Shown piece by piece: positions 47,862 to 56,502 of a DNA stretch of 64,000 bases. How positions within the stretch are numbered: the first letter of the stretch is position 1; every line of letters starts with the position of its first letter. The translations under genes were made by a program, and so were the position numbers. The stretch is taken from assembly GCF_000332975.1 (NCBI RefSeq), contig NZ_BANR01000006.1, positions 179,521 through 243,520 on the forward strand, read 5' to 3'. Origin of the DNA: Gordonia aichiensis NBRC 108223. Its GTDB lineage: Bacteria; Actinomycetota; Actinomycetes; Mycobacteriales; Mycobacteriaceae. The notes under the pieces were generated by a model. That model saw nothing but the letters and a program-made list of their open reading frames with translations, had not been told where the DNA came from and ran no database searches.

Positions 47862-49066
47862 CGCTGCGCCGCCGCGACGTCGCGCGCTGTCTCTGCGCCA
47901 AGTGCTTCCCTACCGACGTACTGCCGCAGTGCGCGAGCGCCGACCCCGGTGATGATCTCGTAGTCGATGGTGCCGATCTCCTCGGCCCACTCGCGCGCGA
48001 TCGGGGCACCGTCGGTACCGGTGCCGAACAACTCGGCGATGTCGCCCTCGGCGACTCCGCCGCCGTCGGGTCCGAGGTCGATCACGAACTGATCCATGCA
48101 GATCCTGCCGACCTGAGGGAAGCTGCGGCCGTTGACCTGCACGCGCATCCGATTGGACAGCAACCGCGGCACACCGTCGGCGTAGCCTGCTGGGACCACC
48201 GCGATCACGGTGTCCCGATCAGACGTCCACTGGTGATTGTAGGAAACCCCCTGCCCCGCAGCGAGTTTCTTCACAAGAGCAACCTCAGCACGCAGCGTCA
48301 TCGCCGGCACCAACCCGAAGTCGCCACGCTCGGGTATCGGGGTACATCCGTACAGCGCGATACCGGGACGGACAAGATCGCGAGCCAGGTCTGGACGTGT
48401 CAGCGCTGCAGGTGAATTGGCGATGTGCATCACCTCGGCGGGGCTTCCCAACCGTGCGAGATCGGCGGCGGCCAGATCGAGGCGTTCGGCCTGCTGCGAG
48501 TTCAACGGATGGTCCGGCTCGTCGCCACGAACCAGGTGACACATGATCGCGCGGACGTGCACCGCACCGCCGGCGTTCGCCTTCGCGAGGTCGTCGGCGA
48601 AGTCGGCCCATTCGTCCCGGGCCACGCCACTGCGGTTGAGTCCGGTGTCCACCTTGGCGGTCACGGTCGCAGTCCGACCGAGACGCCGTGCGGCGTCGAC
48701 GACGAGGGCGAGTTGTCGGCGTGACGACAGCGCGATGTCGACGTCCGCGGAGATCGCAGCGTCGAACGAAGCGTTGGTGGTGTGCAGCCATGCCGTGATG
48801 TGCGCGTCGAGGCCCGCGTTGCGTAGCGCGACCGCTTCGGCGATGTGCGCGACACCGAGTTCGACAGCCCCGGCCGCCAGGGCCGCGCGCGCCACCGGAA
48901 CAGCGCCGTGCCCGTAACCATTGGCCTTGACCACGGCGATGACATCCGCACCCGCAGCCGCGCGGACCACACCTACGTTGTGTGCAATCGCGTCGAGATC
49001 GACGGTTGCCGTCAAAGCCGCAGGCAGCGCGTCCGGTGGTGGGTCGGTGACAGTCATCGCATCCAT
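47858..49066 (-). CDS. alr: Alanine racemase
   Basis: 402 residues from ATG 49066 (MDAMTVTDPPP); ATG 49057 is equally possible, and longer readings to 49204 lack family residues. Supplies D-alanine for peptidoglycan. The PLP lysine is Lys47 in AVVKANGYGHG. The second catalytic base Tyr is in GVSYNHQWTSDRDT, and GRICMDQFVIDLG is conserved. It is the first gene of the alr-hydrolase-tsaE-tsaB-rimI-tsaD operon. Confidence 0.95.
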   Translation of the reverse strand: MDAMTVTDPPPDALPAALTATVDLDAIAHNVGVVRAAAGADVIAVVKANGYGHGAVPVARAALAAGAVELGVAHIAEAVALRNAGLDAHITAWLHTTNASFDAAISADVDIALSSRRQLALVVDAARRLGRTATVTAKVDTGLNRSGVARDEWADFADDLAKANAGGAVHVRAIMCHLVRGDEPDHPLNSQQAERLDLAAADLARLGSPAEVMHIANSPAALTRPDLARDLVRPGIALYGCTPIPERGDFGLVPAMTLRAEVALVKKLAAGQGVSYNHQWTSDRDTVIAVVPAGYADGVPRLLSNRMRVQVNGRSFPQVGRICMDQFVIDLGPDGGGVAEGDIAELFGTGTDGAPIAREWAEEIGTIDYEIITGVGARALRQYVGREALGAETARDVAAAQR

Positions 49067-49230
49067 TGTCCCAGATCGCGCCAACTCACCTGCGCGCGGC
49101 GAGCCCACCGATGGCGCAGATCCACCCGGGCGAATGAGTAGTCCTGCGCATCCGTGACCGGCGTGACGAATGGTGGACTGGCCAGCAACATCCGCGCAAC
49201 TCACCGTGTACCCGCGACGACAGGACCCTC

Positions 49231-49623
49231 ATGAGCTCGATACCCACTCCGGAATCGACCGACGCCCGTCGGCGAACGACTCTGCAGACGGCCCGACGCC
49301 GCACTGCGATCTCCTTCGGATCGCTGGTACTGACCGTCGCGGCTGTGGCGGGGGGCTTCATCGTGGTCCTGCTGGGTACGGTCGACGGCGATGGCAGCGG
49401 GGGCGACGACGCGGTCACCCACCTGGGCGTCGGAATGGTCGTCGTCGGCGGGCTCTTCGGGCTGATCTCACTGGTCACGATGATCACCGGACTTTTCGCC
49501 ACGGTTGCCGCGACTCGCGAGCACCGATACAGCCGGGCCCAGATCACCTCGGCCTGGATCGGCACCGCGCTCAACATCGGAGTCCACCTGTTCTTTCCGA
49601 TTCTCCGTAGCCTCGTGCTCTGA
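49231..49623 (+). CDS. Small membrane protein of unknown function
   Basis: 130 residues with three hydrophobic helices (about 27-50, 68-92 and 107-127). A charged N-terminus (TDARRRTTLQTARRRTA) and a Gly/Asp-rich loop (GTVDGDGSGGDD) precede the second helix. No family is recognised. It starts 165 bp from the divergent alr gene and converges with nnr. Codon use resembles that of its neighbours. Confidence 0.7.
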   Translation: MSSIPTPESTDARRRTTLQTARRRTAISFGSLVLTVAAVAGGFIVVLLGTVDGDGSGGDDAVTHLGVGMVVVGGLFGLISLVTMITGLFATVAATREHRYSRAQITSAWIGTALNIGVHLFFPILRSLVL

Positions 49624-49658
49624 GCGGTACCGTCACCTGGTCCTGCTGTTCGCGCAGG

Positions 49659-51113
49659 TCAGCCGAGCAGTTCCCTGATGGCAGGGCGCAACCCGCCGAG
49701 CAGATTCGACGCGCCGATCGGCGCACCTCCGCTGGCCACGGCCGCAGCGTGCGCGTGCACCCGCGCGGCGCAGGCGCCCGCCCACAGCGGTGGTAGCCCT
49801 GCGGCCAGCAGCGCTCCCGCGATCCCTGACAACACGTCCCCTGCGCCCGCGGTGGCGGCCCACGACGACCCTGCGTCGTTACCGAACACCGTGCCGTCCG
49901 GTTCGGCCACGAGGGTGATACGGCCTTTGAGCAGCACCGTCACACCCCAGTGGGCAGCGAGACCCGCGACCGCCCCGAGCCTGTCGGCACCGACCTCGTC
50001 GCCGGTGAGACGTGCGAACTCACCCGCATGCGGTGTCAGCAGCGTCGGGGCATCACGTCCGCGCACCAATTCGGGATGCTCCGACAGAACCGTCAGCCCG
50101 TCCGCGTCGACGAGGACCGGCAGTTCGGTGGCAAGTATCTTCCCCATCAGATCGACGGCCTCATCGTCGGTTCCTGCGCCCGGCCCGACGACCCACGCCT
50201 GAACGCGCCCCGCGTCGGCGAACTCCGGGACCGCGACCACCTCCGGAAAGTGCTCGACCACCTCGGCGTGCGCCGACCCGACGTAGCGCGTCATCCCCGA
50301 CGTCGCGGTCACAGCGGCGCCCGTGCACAGAATGCCGGCACCCGGATACCGATGCGACCCGGCGATCACCCCCACGACCCCCTGCGTGTACTTGTCATCG
50401 TGCGGTCCGGGAACCGGCCAGGCGTCGGCGATCTCCTCATCGGTCAGTGAGTACAGTCGTGGCCGCGCCGCCGGCGTCGACACCACCGGCGTGCCCTCGG
50501 GGTCCTCGGCAAGGCCGATATCGACGAGTTCGACGCGCCCGCACTGCGGCGCCGCGAGCAGGTGGGCGCGTCGCCTGACACCAAACGTGACCGTGAGGTC
50601 CGCCCGTACGGCAGGGTGGTTGACCTGCCCGGTATCGGCGTCGACACCGGACGGGAGATCGACGGCCACGATCGGCGTCAGCGGGTCGATGGACTCGAAA
50701 ACCTTTGCGGCGTCGGGACGTAGCGGCCCGTGCCCACCGATTCCCACAATTCCATCGATGACGGCGTCGAGCGAGGGCGGCAGCGTGTCGACCACCCGCC
50801 CACGTGCGCCACGAAACGCCGCCAAGCCGGATGCGTGCGCTTTGTCGGGCGCGAGCAGGAGTGCGCTGACCGCGACACCGCGCCGAGCGAGTGCCGCCCC
50901 GGCGTAAAGCGCGTCGCCACCGTTGTCTCCTGCTCCGACGACCATGCCGACGCTGCGCCCGACGACGTCGCCCACACGATCACGCAGAAGGGCGAGAACC
51001 GCCCGGGCCACACCATGAGAGGCGCGTCGCATCAACGTGCCGTTGGTCAGCAACTCCCCCGTCGCCCGTTCCGCGGCTCGGACGTCGTCGGCTGGGAGGT
51101 AGCTGACCGGCAT
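49659..51113 (-). CDS. nnr: Bifunctional NAD(P)HX epimerase/dehydratase Nnr
   Basis: 484 residues. The N-terminal YjeF-type epimerase (about 1-215; VGAGDNGGDALYAGAAL, VAVDLPSGVDADTG) and the C-terminal ADP/ATP-dependent dehydratase (about 230-484; VLTPHAGEFARLTG, SSWAATAGAGDVLSGIAGALLA) repair hydrated NADH and NADPH. Fusion of the two activities is the common bacterial form (Rv3433c). It is 8 bp downstream of glmS and probably co-transcribed. Confidence 0.94.
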   Translation of the reverse strand: MPVSYLPADDVRAAERATGELLTNGTLMRRASHGVARAVLALLRDRVGDVVGRSVGMVVGAGDNGGDALYAGAALARRGVAVSALLLAPDKAHASGLAAFRGARGRVVDTLPPSLDAVIDGIVGIGGHGPLRPDAAKVFESIDPLTPIVAVDLPSGVDADTGQVNHPAVRADLTVTFGVRRRAHLLAAPQCGRVELVDIGLAEDPEGTPVVSTPAARPRLYSLTDEEIADAWPVPGPHDDKYTQGVVGVIAGSHRYPGAGILCTGAAVTATSGMTRYVGSAHAEVVEHFPEVVAVPEFADAGRVQAWVVGPGAGTDDEAVDLMGKILATELPVLVDADGLTVLSEHPELVRGRDAPTLLTPHAGEFARLTGDEVGADRLGAVAGLAAHWGVTVLLKGRITLVAEPDGTVFGNDAGSSWAATAGAGDVLSGIAGALLAAGLPPLWAGACAARVHAHAAAVASGGAPIGASNLLGGLRPAIRELLG

Positions 51114-51121
51114 GATGGCCT

Positions 51122-52984
51122 CTATTCGACAGTGACCGACTTGGCGAGGTTGCGTGGCTTGTCGACGTCGTACCCGCGTGCCTGCGCGACACTCGCGGCG
51201 AAGACCTGCAGCGGCACGGTCGACACCAGCGGCTGCAGCAACGTCGTCGTCTTCGGGATCGGGATGAAGTGGTCGGCCACCGCGCGTGCGGCGTCGTCGT
51301 CGGGTTCGGCGATCACGATCGTCGTCGCACCGCGTGCCTGGATCTCGCGGATGTTGCTCACCATCTTCGAGTGCAACACCGCGCGTCCTCCGGCCTGCGG
51401 CATGACGATGATCACGGGCAGGCCGTCTTCGATGAGCGCGATCGGACCGTGTTTGAGCTCACCCGCGGCAAACCCCTCGGCGTGCATGTAGGCGAGTTCT
51501 TTGAGCTTGAGCGCGCCCTCCAGCGCCACCGGGTAGCCGACGTGACGACCGATGAACAGCACGGTCGGCTGATCGGCGAGCGAGCGGGCCAGCTCCTGCA
51601 CCGGCTCCATCGTGTCGAGAACCTCGCGCACTGCGCCGACCATAGCCTCCATGGACTCGAACTCACGCGCGACCTCGTCGGCGTATTTGGTACCGCGCGC
51701 CTGCGCCAGCGCGAGACCGACCAGGTAGGCGGCCGCGATCTGCGCAAGGAAGCACTTGGTCGACGCGACGCCGATCTCCGGACCGGCGTGCGTGTAGAGC
51801 ACAGCGTCCGACTCGCGCGGAATCTGTGCACCGTTGGTGTTGCAGATGGCCAGGACACGCGCGTTCTGGTCCTTGGCATGGCGCACGGCTTCGAGCGTGT
51901 CGGCAGTCTCACCCGACTGTGAGATGGCCACGACGAGGGTCTGGCGGTCGAGCACCGGATCGCGGTAGCGGAACTCGCTGGCCAACTCGACCTCGACGGG
52001 GAGGCGGGTCCAGTGCTCGATGGCGTATTTGGCGAGCAATCCCGCGTGGTAAGCGGTACCGCAGGCAACGACGAAGACCTTGTCGACATCACGCAGGTCG
52101 CCATCGCTCAGACGTTGCTCGTCGAGCACGATCCGGCCGTTCTCCAGGTGCCCGAGCAAGGTATCGGCGAGCGCGCGCGGCTGCTCGGCGATCTCCTTGA
52201 GCATGAAGTAGTCGTAGCCGCCCTTCTCCGCGGCAGCCAGGTCCCAATCGATGTGGAACGGCTTGCCGGGCCGAGGGTTCTGGTCGAAGTCGGTGATCGT
52301 ATAGCTGTCGGCGGTGATCACCACCACCTCGTCCTGGCCGAGTTCCACTGCATTGCGTGTGTGCTCGATGAACGCGGTGACGTCGGATGCGACGAACATC
52401 TCGTCGTCGCCGACACCGACGACCAGCGGCGTCGACCGGCGCGCCGCAACGATCGTGTCGGGATGATCCGAATGCGTGAAGACCAGCGTGAATGCGCCGT
52501 CGAGACGACGCAGCGCCGCGTAGGCACTCGCGACGAAGTCACCCGCGGTCGGCCCGGAGTTGTACTCGCGCTCGACGAGGTGCACCGCAGTCTCGGTGTC
52601 GGTGTCGGAGGTGAACTCGATGCCCCCTGCCTCGAGTTCGGCGCGCAACGGTGCGTAGTTCTCGATGATCCCGTTGTGGACGACGGCGATCTTGCCGTCA
52701 GAACTCACATGGGGATGGGCATTGCGATCGGTCGGCTGACCGTGCGTCGCCCATCGCGTGTGCCCCATTCCGGTCGTGCCCGTCAGTGCCTCACGGCCGA
52801 CAGCGGCGATCTGCTTGTCCAGGTTCTCGAGACGGCCTGCCTTCTTCTCGACGGTCGTATGACCGTGCCCGTCGAGAATGGCGACACCCGCCGAGTCATA
52901 TCCGCGGTACTCCATTCGACGCAGCGCCTCGACAACGATGTCGAGGGCATCGCGCCTGCCCACGTATCCGACGATTCCACACAT
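51122..52984 (-). CDS. glmS: Glutamine-fructose-6-phosphate aminotransferase GlmS
   Basis: 620 residues. Makes glucosamine-6-phosphate, first step to UDP-GlcNAc for cell wall. The nucleophile is Cys2 (MCGIVGYVG), followed by the class II amidotransferase domain (MGHTRWATHG). Two SIS sugar-isomerase domains follow (CGTAYHAG, SQSGETADTL) with the end KPRNLAKSVTVE. GlmM, the next enzyme, is encoded at 56503-57897. It follows the hydrolase-like gene by 6 bp. No ribozyme-like leader fits in this spacing. Confidence 0.97.
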   Translation of the reverse strand: MCGIVGYVGRRDALDIVVEALRRMEYRGYDSAGVAILDGHGHTTVEKKAGRLENLDKQIAAVGREALTGTTGMGHTRWATHGQPTDRNAHPHVSSDGKIAVVHNGIIENYAPLRAELEAGGIEFTSDTDTETAVHLVEREYNSGPTAGDFVASAYAALRRLDGAFTLVFTHSDHPDTIVAARRSTPLVVGVGDDEMFVASDVTAFIEHTRNAVELGQDEVVVITADSYTITDFDQNPRPGKPFHIDWDLAAAEKGGYDYFMLKEIAEQPRALADTLLGHLENGRIVLDEQRLSDGDLRDVDKVFVVACGTAYHAGLLAKYAIEHWTRLPVEVELASEFRYRDPVLDRQTLVVAISQSGETADTLEAVRHAKDQNARVLAICNTNGAQIPRESDAVLYTHAGPEIGVASTKCFLAQIAAAYLVGLALAQARGTKYADEVAREFESMEAMVGAVREVLDTMEPVQELARSLADQPTVLFIGRHVGYPVALEGALKLKELAYMHAEGFAAGELKHGPIALIEDGLPVIIVMPQAGGRAVLHSKMVSNIREIQARGATTIVIAEPDDDAARAVADHFIPIPKTTTLLQPLVSTVPLQVFAASVAQARGYDVDKPRNLAKSVTVE

Positions 52985-52990
52985 AGATGT

Positions 52991-53923
52991 TCAGCGTACC
53001 GGGGATTTTGCGAGCAACTGACGAGCACCGCCGCCCGACTTGGCCCCGAGTAGCCGCGACACCGAATCGAGGCGATCCTCGGGCGCGTCGTCGAGGTCGA
53101 CCGGTATGGCCTTGCCGATCTCTGCGTCCGCGTCGGCGAAGCCCGCATAGGCGGGGTCGTTGGTGAGGGTGTACAGCAGGTATCCGGTCGTGATCGCACG
53201 AACGAGCGAATGGGTCTTGTGTTCGACTCCGCTGAACCCGAGCAGCGTCTTCAGGGACGGCTGGGCGACGATGCTTGCACGATCGGCTTTGGCGATGGTG
53301 CGCAAGGACACATCGCCGGCATAGTCGGCGGCCAGAGACAACGCGTTCGCGTCGACGTTGTCGAGTTCGCTCGCGCCGGTCAGCAGCAGACATGGCGCGG
53401 TCGCGGTGGCGGCAGCAGCGGGCAGCGCGTCGGTCGTCGGCGCAGGGAAAAGCGCGACGACCGCGCGAACGTCCGGAGCCGGAACGCCGAGCAATTGCTG
53501 GTCAGATGCGGCGATGACCGCCGCGGACGCACCGAATCCGTGGCCGACGAATCCCACCTGCTCGGGGTTGACCCGCACATCACCGGTGCCGAGCGGATAG
53601 TTGCTGACGATCGAGAGCGCGGTGCGCAGGTTGGCTGCCAGCCCGATATCAGAGGCGGCAAGCCCCTTCTGCTCGTCGGATGCGACGGCGACGATGCCCC
53701 AGGTCGCCAGGTGGTAGAGCAGTTCGCGGTAACGGGAACTGTCGGTGAGCCAGCCGTGCCCGAAGGCGATGGCCGGATAGCGTCCGCGGTCGGCGGGCGT
53801 GAACACCTGCCCGCGCTCCCCGACGATGCCGAGATCGCCTCGTAGCACCTTGTGCGGTCCTCGACGGGACAGTTCCTTGACCAGTTTGCTTGCCGGCTTG
53901 GCCGACGACGGCTTCTTGGACAC
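52991..53923 (-). CDS. Alpha/beta-hydrolase-like protein without the nucleophile serine
   Basis: 310 residues with the fold of chlorophyllase/dienelactone-hydrolase-like enzymes (YPAIAFGHGWLTDSSRYRELLYHLATWGIVAVAS). At the nucleophile elbow it reads FVGHGFGAS: the Ser of GHSFG-type motifs is Gly. Without it the protein should not be a normal serine hydrolase and may be a binding or scaffold protein. It is directly upstream of glmS (6 bp) and in one direction with it and nnr. The function is unknown. Confidence 0.8.
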   Translation of the reverse strand: MSKKPSSAKPASKLVKELSRRGPHKVLRGDLGIVGERGQVFTPADRGRYPAIAFGHGWLTDSSRYRELLYHLATWGIVAVASDEQKGLAASDIGLAANLRTALSIVSNYPLGTGDVRVNPEQVGFVGHGFGASAAVIAASDQQLLGVPAPDVRAVVALFPAPTTDALPAAAATATAPCLLLTGASELDNVDANALSLAADYAGDVSLRTIAKADRASIVAQPSLKTLLGFSGVEHKTHSLVRAITTGYLLYTLTNDPAYAGFADADAEIGKAIPVDLDDAPEDRLDSVSRLLGAKSGGGARQLLAKSPVR

Positions 53924-53933
53924 GGAGATCAGA

Positions 53934-54191
53934 CTATGCGGTCCCGGTGGGCGAATGGGGACTCGCCTCGGTCATGTCGGCAGGCAACAGCAGCCGCGGC
54001 ATCGCTTCGGCACCGTCGGCGTCGTCCTCGAGTTGCGCGCGCAGACGCGCTGTCTGAGAGCCCGCGTCGCGGCGGTGCTCGGCCAGGGCACGCGCGAGCT
54101 CGTGCTGCGTCGTGCTGAACTCCCGTGACGCCGCGACGATCGATTCGATCGCTGCGCGCGCGATGCCCTCTATCTGGTCGGCGAGGATCAT
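53934..54191 (-). CDS. Small helical protein of the putative type VII-linked trio
   Basis: 85 residues. About 60 residues of amphipathic helix (QIEGIARAAIESIVAASREFSTTQHELARALAEHRRD), a likely coiled coil, then a Pro/Ser tail. It overlaps the end of the 369-residue gene by 4 bp and so belongs to its operon. It has no family match that I can name and no signal peptide. Its size and helical nature would suit a chaperone or WXG100-like partner, but no WXG motif is visible. Confidence 0.7.
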   Translation of the reverse strand: MILADQIEGIARAAIESIVAASREFSTTQHELARALAEHRRDAGSQTARLRAQLEDDADGAEAMPRLLLPADMTEASPHSPTGTA

Positions 54192-55297
54192 TGGTCACCC
54201 GCGAGCGCAAGATCAGACTCGGCACGGCCGGGGTTCGGCGCTGCAGATTCTGGTGAAGGCGGTCCGGGTTCGCGCGGTGCTGGTTCAGGCGCGGGTTGCT
54301 CCGCAGGCGGTGCGGGTTGCGCGGGCAGGGGCACTTGTTGCTCGGCGCCCGCGGCCTCGTCCCCGGCAGGCGACTGCTCGCCGCCACCCTCGCTTGCCTC
54401 GTGTGACAGCGTGAACGGGACGTCGACCCCCTCCTCGGATCTGCCCGTCTCGGGCGGCGAGGGCGCCCCGTCGGTGCCGTGTGTGGGCGGGTTGGCTGGT
54501 TGCGCCGTCCCCGAAGATGTCGGCGGCGGACTCGCATCCGGCTCGACCGACGAGGTCCATTGCCGCTCGACATGACTGAGGTCCGATCGACTCGACGGGG
54601 ACGGACTCGACGGGGACGGACTCGACGGGGACGACGAGTGAGTGCCGAATGCGCTGCGGCCGTCTCTGTCGTGACTGTCGAGGTCCTCGGTCGCACGGTT
54701 GAGGGCGTGCAGGATCTCCAGCACGCTCGTCATCGTGGTCTCCGCGGTCTCGCGGAACAGCGAGATGCGCGAGGCCACGTCGGCCGCCACGAGCGGTAGC
54801 GGAACCCGACCTGTGAGGACCGCAGAGGGGAGGTCCGGTAGCGGAACGCCGGAAACGAACGGCGACGCGCAGCGGGCGACGGTCAGATACCAGGTGCGCA
54901 GCAGACGGTCGATACCCGACGACGCCGCGACGGTCGCCTCCGACAACGTGCGGAGTACGCCGAGTTCGGCCTCTGCCCGGCGCTGGTGTGCGACCACCTG
55001 CGCCATCGCGGCCCGCCCCGACAATCCCGACCAACTGTCGTCGAGCCGGATCTGCTGTTCGGGCAGGCGGTGAAGCTGCTCGGCGACCGCCCGATGCGCG
55101 ATCGTCAGCCGGTGCGCGTCGTCGGACAGGCCGGCGACGTCGAAGTCACCGAGGCGCGCCAACGGATCTCGGATCTCCTCGTTGGACGGGACATCGAGCC
55201 CCAGCGTGCGCGCAACGTCCAGCAACGAGATCAGGTCCTCACTGCTCGCGATGGCGTGTGCGCGCAGTGCCGACAACCCGTCGGCGTCGACGCTCAT
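54188..55297 (-). CDS. Helical protein with Pro/Ser-rich tail (Rv3439c-like), possible type VII substrate
   Basis: 369 residues from ATG 55297. The first 190 or so are helical and include a WSGLSG turn between helices (LDDSWSGLSGRAAMAQVVAHQRRAEAEL) like the helix-turn-helix of WXG100 and PPE-type proteins. The rest is a low-complexity Pro/Ser/Glu tail. Part of that tail is encoded by three exact 15-bp tandem repeats (54589-54633). It overlaps both neighbours by 4 bp. The Ala/Pro-rich nature and the place between glmS and glmM match Rv3439c. Secretion through an ESX system is a hypothesis. Confidence 0.75.
   Translation of the reverse strand: MSVDADGLSALRAHAIASSEDLISLLDVARTLGLDVPSNEEIRDPLARLGDFDVAGLSDDAHRLTIAHRAVAEQLHRLPEQQIRLDDSWSGLSGRAAMAQVVAHQRRAEAELGVLRTLSEATVAASSGIDRLLRTWYLTVARCASPFVSGVPLPDLPSAVLTGRVPLPLVAADVASRISLFRETAETTMTSVLEILHALNRATEDLDSHDRDGRSAFGTHSSSPSSPSPSSPSPSSRSDLSHVERQWTSSVEPDASPPPTSSGTAQPANPPTHGTDGAPSPPETGRSEEGVDVPFTLSHEASEGGGEQSPAGDEAAGAEQQVPLPAQPAPPAEQPAPEPAPREPGPPSPESAAPNPGRAESDLALAGDQ
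54589..54633. repeat. 15-bp in-frame tandem repeat, three exact copies
   Basis: GACTCGACGGGGACG is repeated three times without change inside the Pro/Ser tail of the 369-residue protein. On the coding strand it encodes a five-residue Ser/Pro unit (SPSSP). Because 15 is a multiple of three, gain or loss of copies keeps the frame, so length variation between strains is likely. Confidence 0.9.
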
Positions 55298-55689
55298 CGT
55301 GCGCCCGGCACCGAGCCGTGCGGCGACACACCTTCTGCCGCAACAACGTCGACGGAACGTCGAATTCCGGCGGCGCACTCGTCGTCTGCGTTGTCGAAGC
55401 GCTCCACGCCCCGGAACAGACACTCGGAGAGTTCGGCTGCCGCGGCCGCTTGCGACGTGAGTCGTTGAGCGAGCATCGCCCCCATCGCCGCGTACCGGTC
55501 AGCCATCGGCCGATAGGTCTCACCGGGACTCCAACTGCCGAACGTGTGCGCCCTCATGTCGTCGGCTGCCGCCTTCACCACCAGCGAGGCCCGTCGGTAG
55601 AACGCCGCAACTGCTTCGATTCTCTGCACGTCGACGAGCACGCGATCCGGGTCGACCGCGCCTGACTGCGACTCTGGATTTGTTCGCAT
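55294..55689 (-). CDS. EspC/DUF2580-like protein, possible type VII secretion target
   Basis: 131 residues from ATG 55689, which has a GGTGGGGAA ribosome site; ATG 55713 is the longer option without one. Sequence: VDPDRVLVDVQRIEAVAAFYRRASLVVKAAADDM, a turn FGSWSPGETYRPMADRY, a second long helix and DDECAAGIRRS. Two helices around a W-containing turn, with Val-Asp-Pro-Asp near the start, resemble small ESX-associated proteins of the EspC/DUF2580 kind. First gene of a three-gene overlapping operon. The match is by pattern only. Confidence 0.68.
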   Translation of the reverse strand: MRTNPESQSGAVDPDRVLVDVQRIEAVAAFYRRASLVVKAAADDMRAHTFGSWSPGETYRPMADRYAAMGAMLAQRLTSQAAAAAELSECLFRGVERFDNADDECAAGIRRSVDVVAAEGVSPHGSVPGAR

Positions 55690-55802
55690 TGTTCCCCACC
55701 CGTCTCCGCCCATGGTCGTGGCGTTGAAGTCTAGACGTTACCGACGTGCCCCGGGTTCCACATTCGGCGAAAACACCTACGCGCAATCAACGTCGGGGCT
55801 GA

Positions 55803-56498
55803 CTACCAGGAGATCCCGTGCCGTGTCACGGCGTCGACCAGCGCGGTCGGGCGCTGCCGCGGGGGCACGTCCTCGACCAGTTCGAAGGCGCATCCGATCC
55901 TCGTCGATCCGCCGTCGGCCTCCCGGCTGTCGCCGATCATCAGGGCGTCGTAGCCTGCGACGCCGAGTTCGTCGAGAGCCGCCTCGAAGATTCGGGGGTT
56001 GGGTTTGATCGCACCGACCTCGTAGGACAGCGCATAGGCGCCGACGCGCTCACGCAGGCCGACGCGGTCGAGTACCTTCCGGACATCGAACGCGATGTTG
56101 CTGACGATTCCGACCGGAACCCCCGCAGAACCCAGACCCCGCAGCACTGCCGCGGTGTCGTCGAACGGTTCCCACGACGCCGGATCCAGCACACGCTCAT
56201 AGAGCGATTCGGCCTGGCCCGGGACCGTCAGCCCCGACGCCCGAAGAATAGCCAGATATGCCCGACGATGCTCGTCTGGGTCGAGATCCCTTCTCTCCCA
56301 GGAGATCCGATCGTCATCTTCGACGGCTGCCGGAAGCCCGACGGGCTGGGTCATCCGTCGGATGAGCTCCGCTTGGTGCTCGAGGTGCAGAGGTTGTCCG
56401 TTCGCGTCGTGCATGTCGGCGAACCACTCGGGGCGGTCGGTGAACCGGAACAGCGTGCCCGAGAAGTCGAACAGGACCGCTTTCGGGATACCGCTCAT
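55803..56498 (-). CDS. HAD-family hydrolase
   Basis: 231 residues. Motif I is FDFSGTLF: the first Asp is present, but the second, usual in DxDxT, is replaced by Ser, so the reaction may be other than phosphate transfer. Motif II is IVSNIAF, motif III has Lys in GAIKPNP and motif IV is MIGDSREADGG. The chosen ATG at 56498 lies 4 bp after the glmM stop, which suggests co-transcription with glmM. Substrate unknown. Confidence 0.85.
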   Translation of the reverse strand: MSGIPKAVLFDFSGTLFRFTDRPEWFADMHDANGQPLHLEHQAELIRRMTQPVGLPAAVEDDDRISWERRDLDPDEHRRAYLAILRASGLTVPGQAESLYERVLDPASWEPFDDTAAVLRGLGSAGVPVGIVSNIAFDVRKVLDRVGLRERVGAYALSYEVGAIKPNPRIFEAALDELGVAGYDALMIGDSREADGGSTRIGCAFELVEDVPPRQRPTALVDAVTRHGISW

Positions 56499-56502
56499 CG
56501 GG

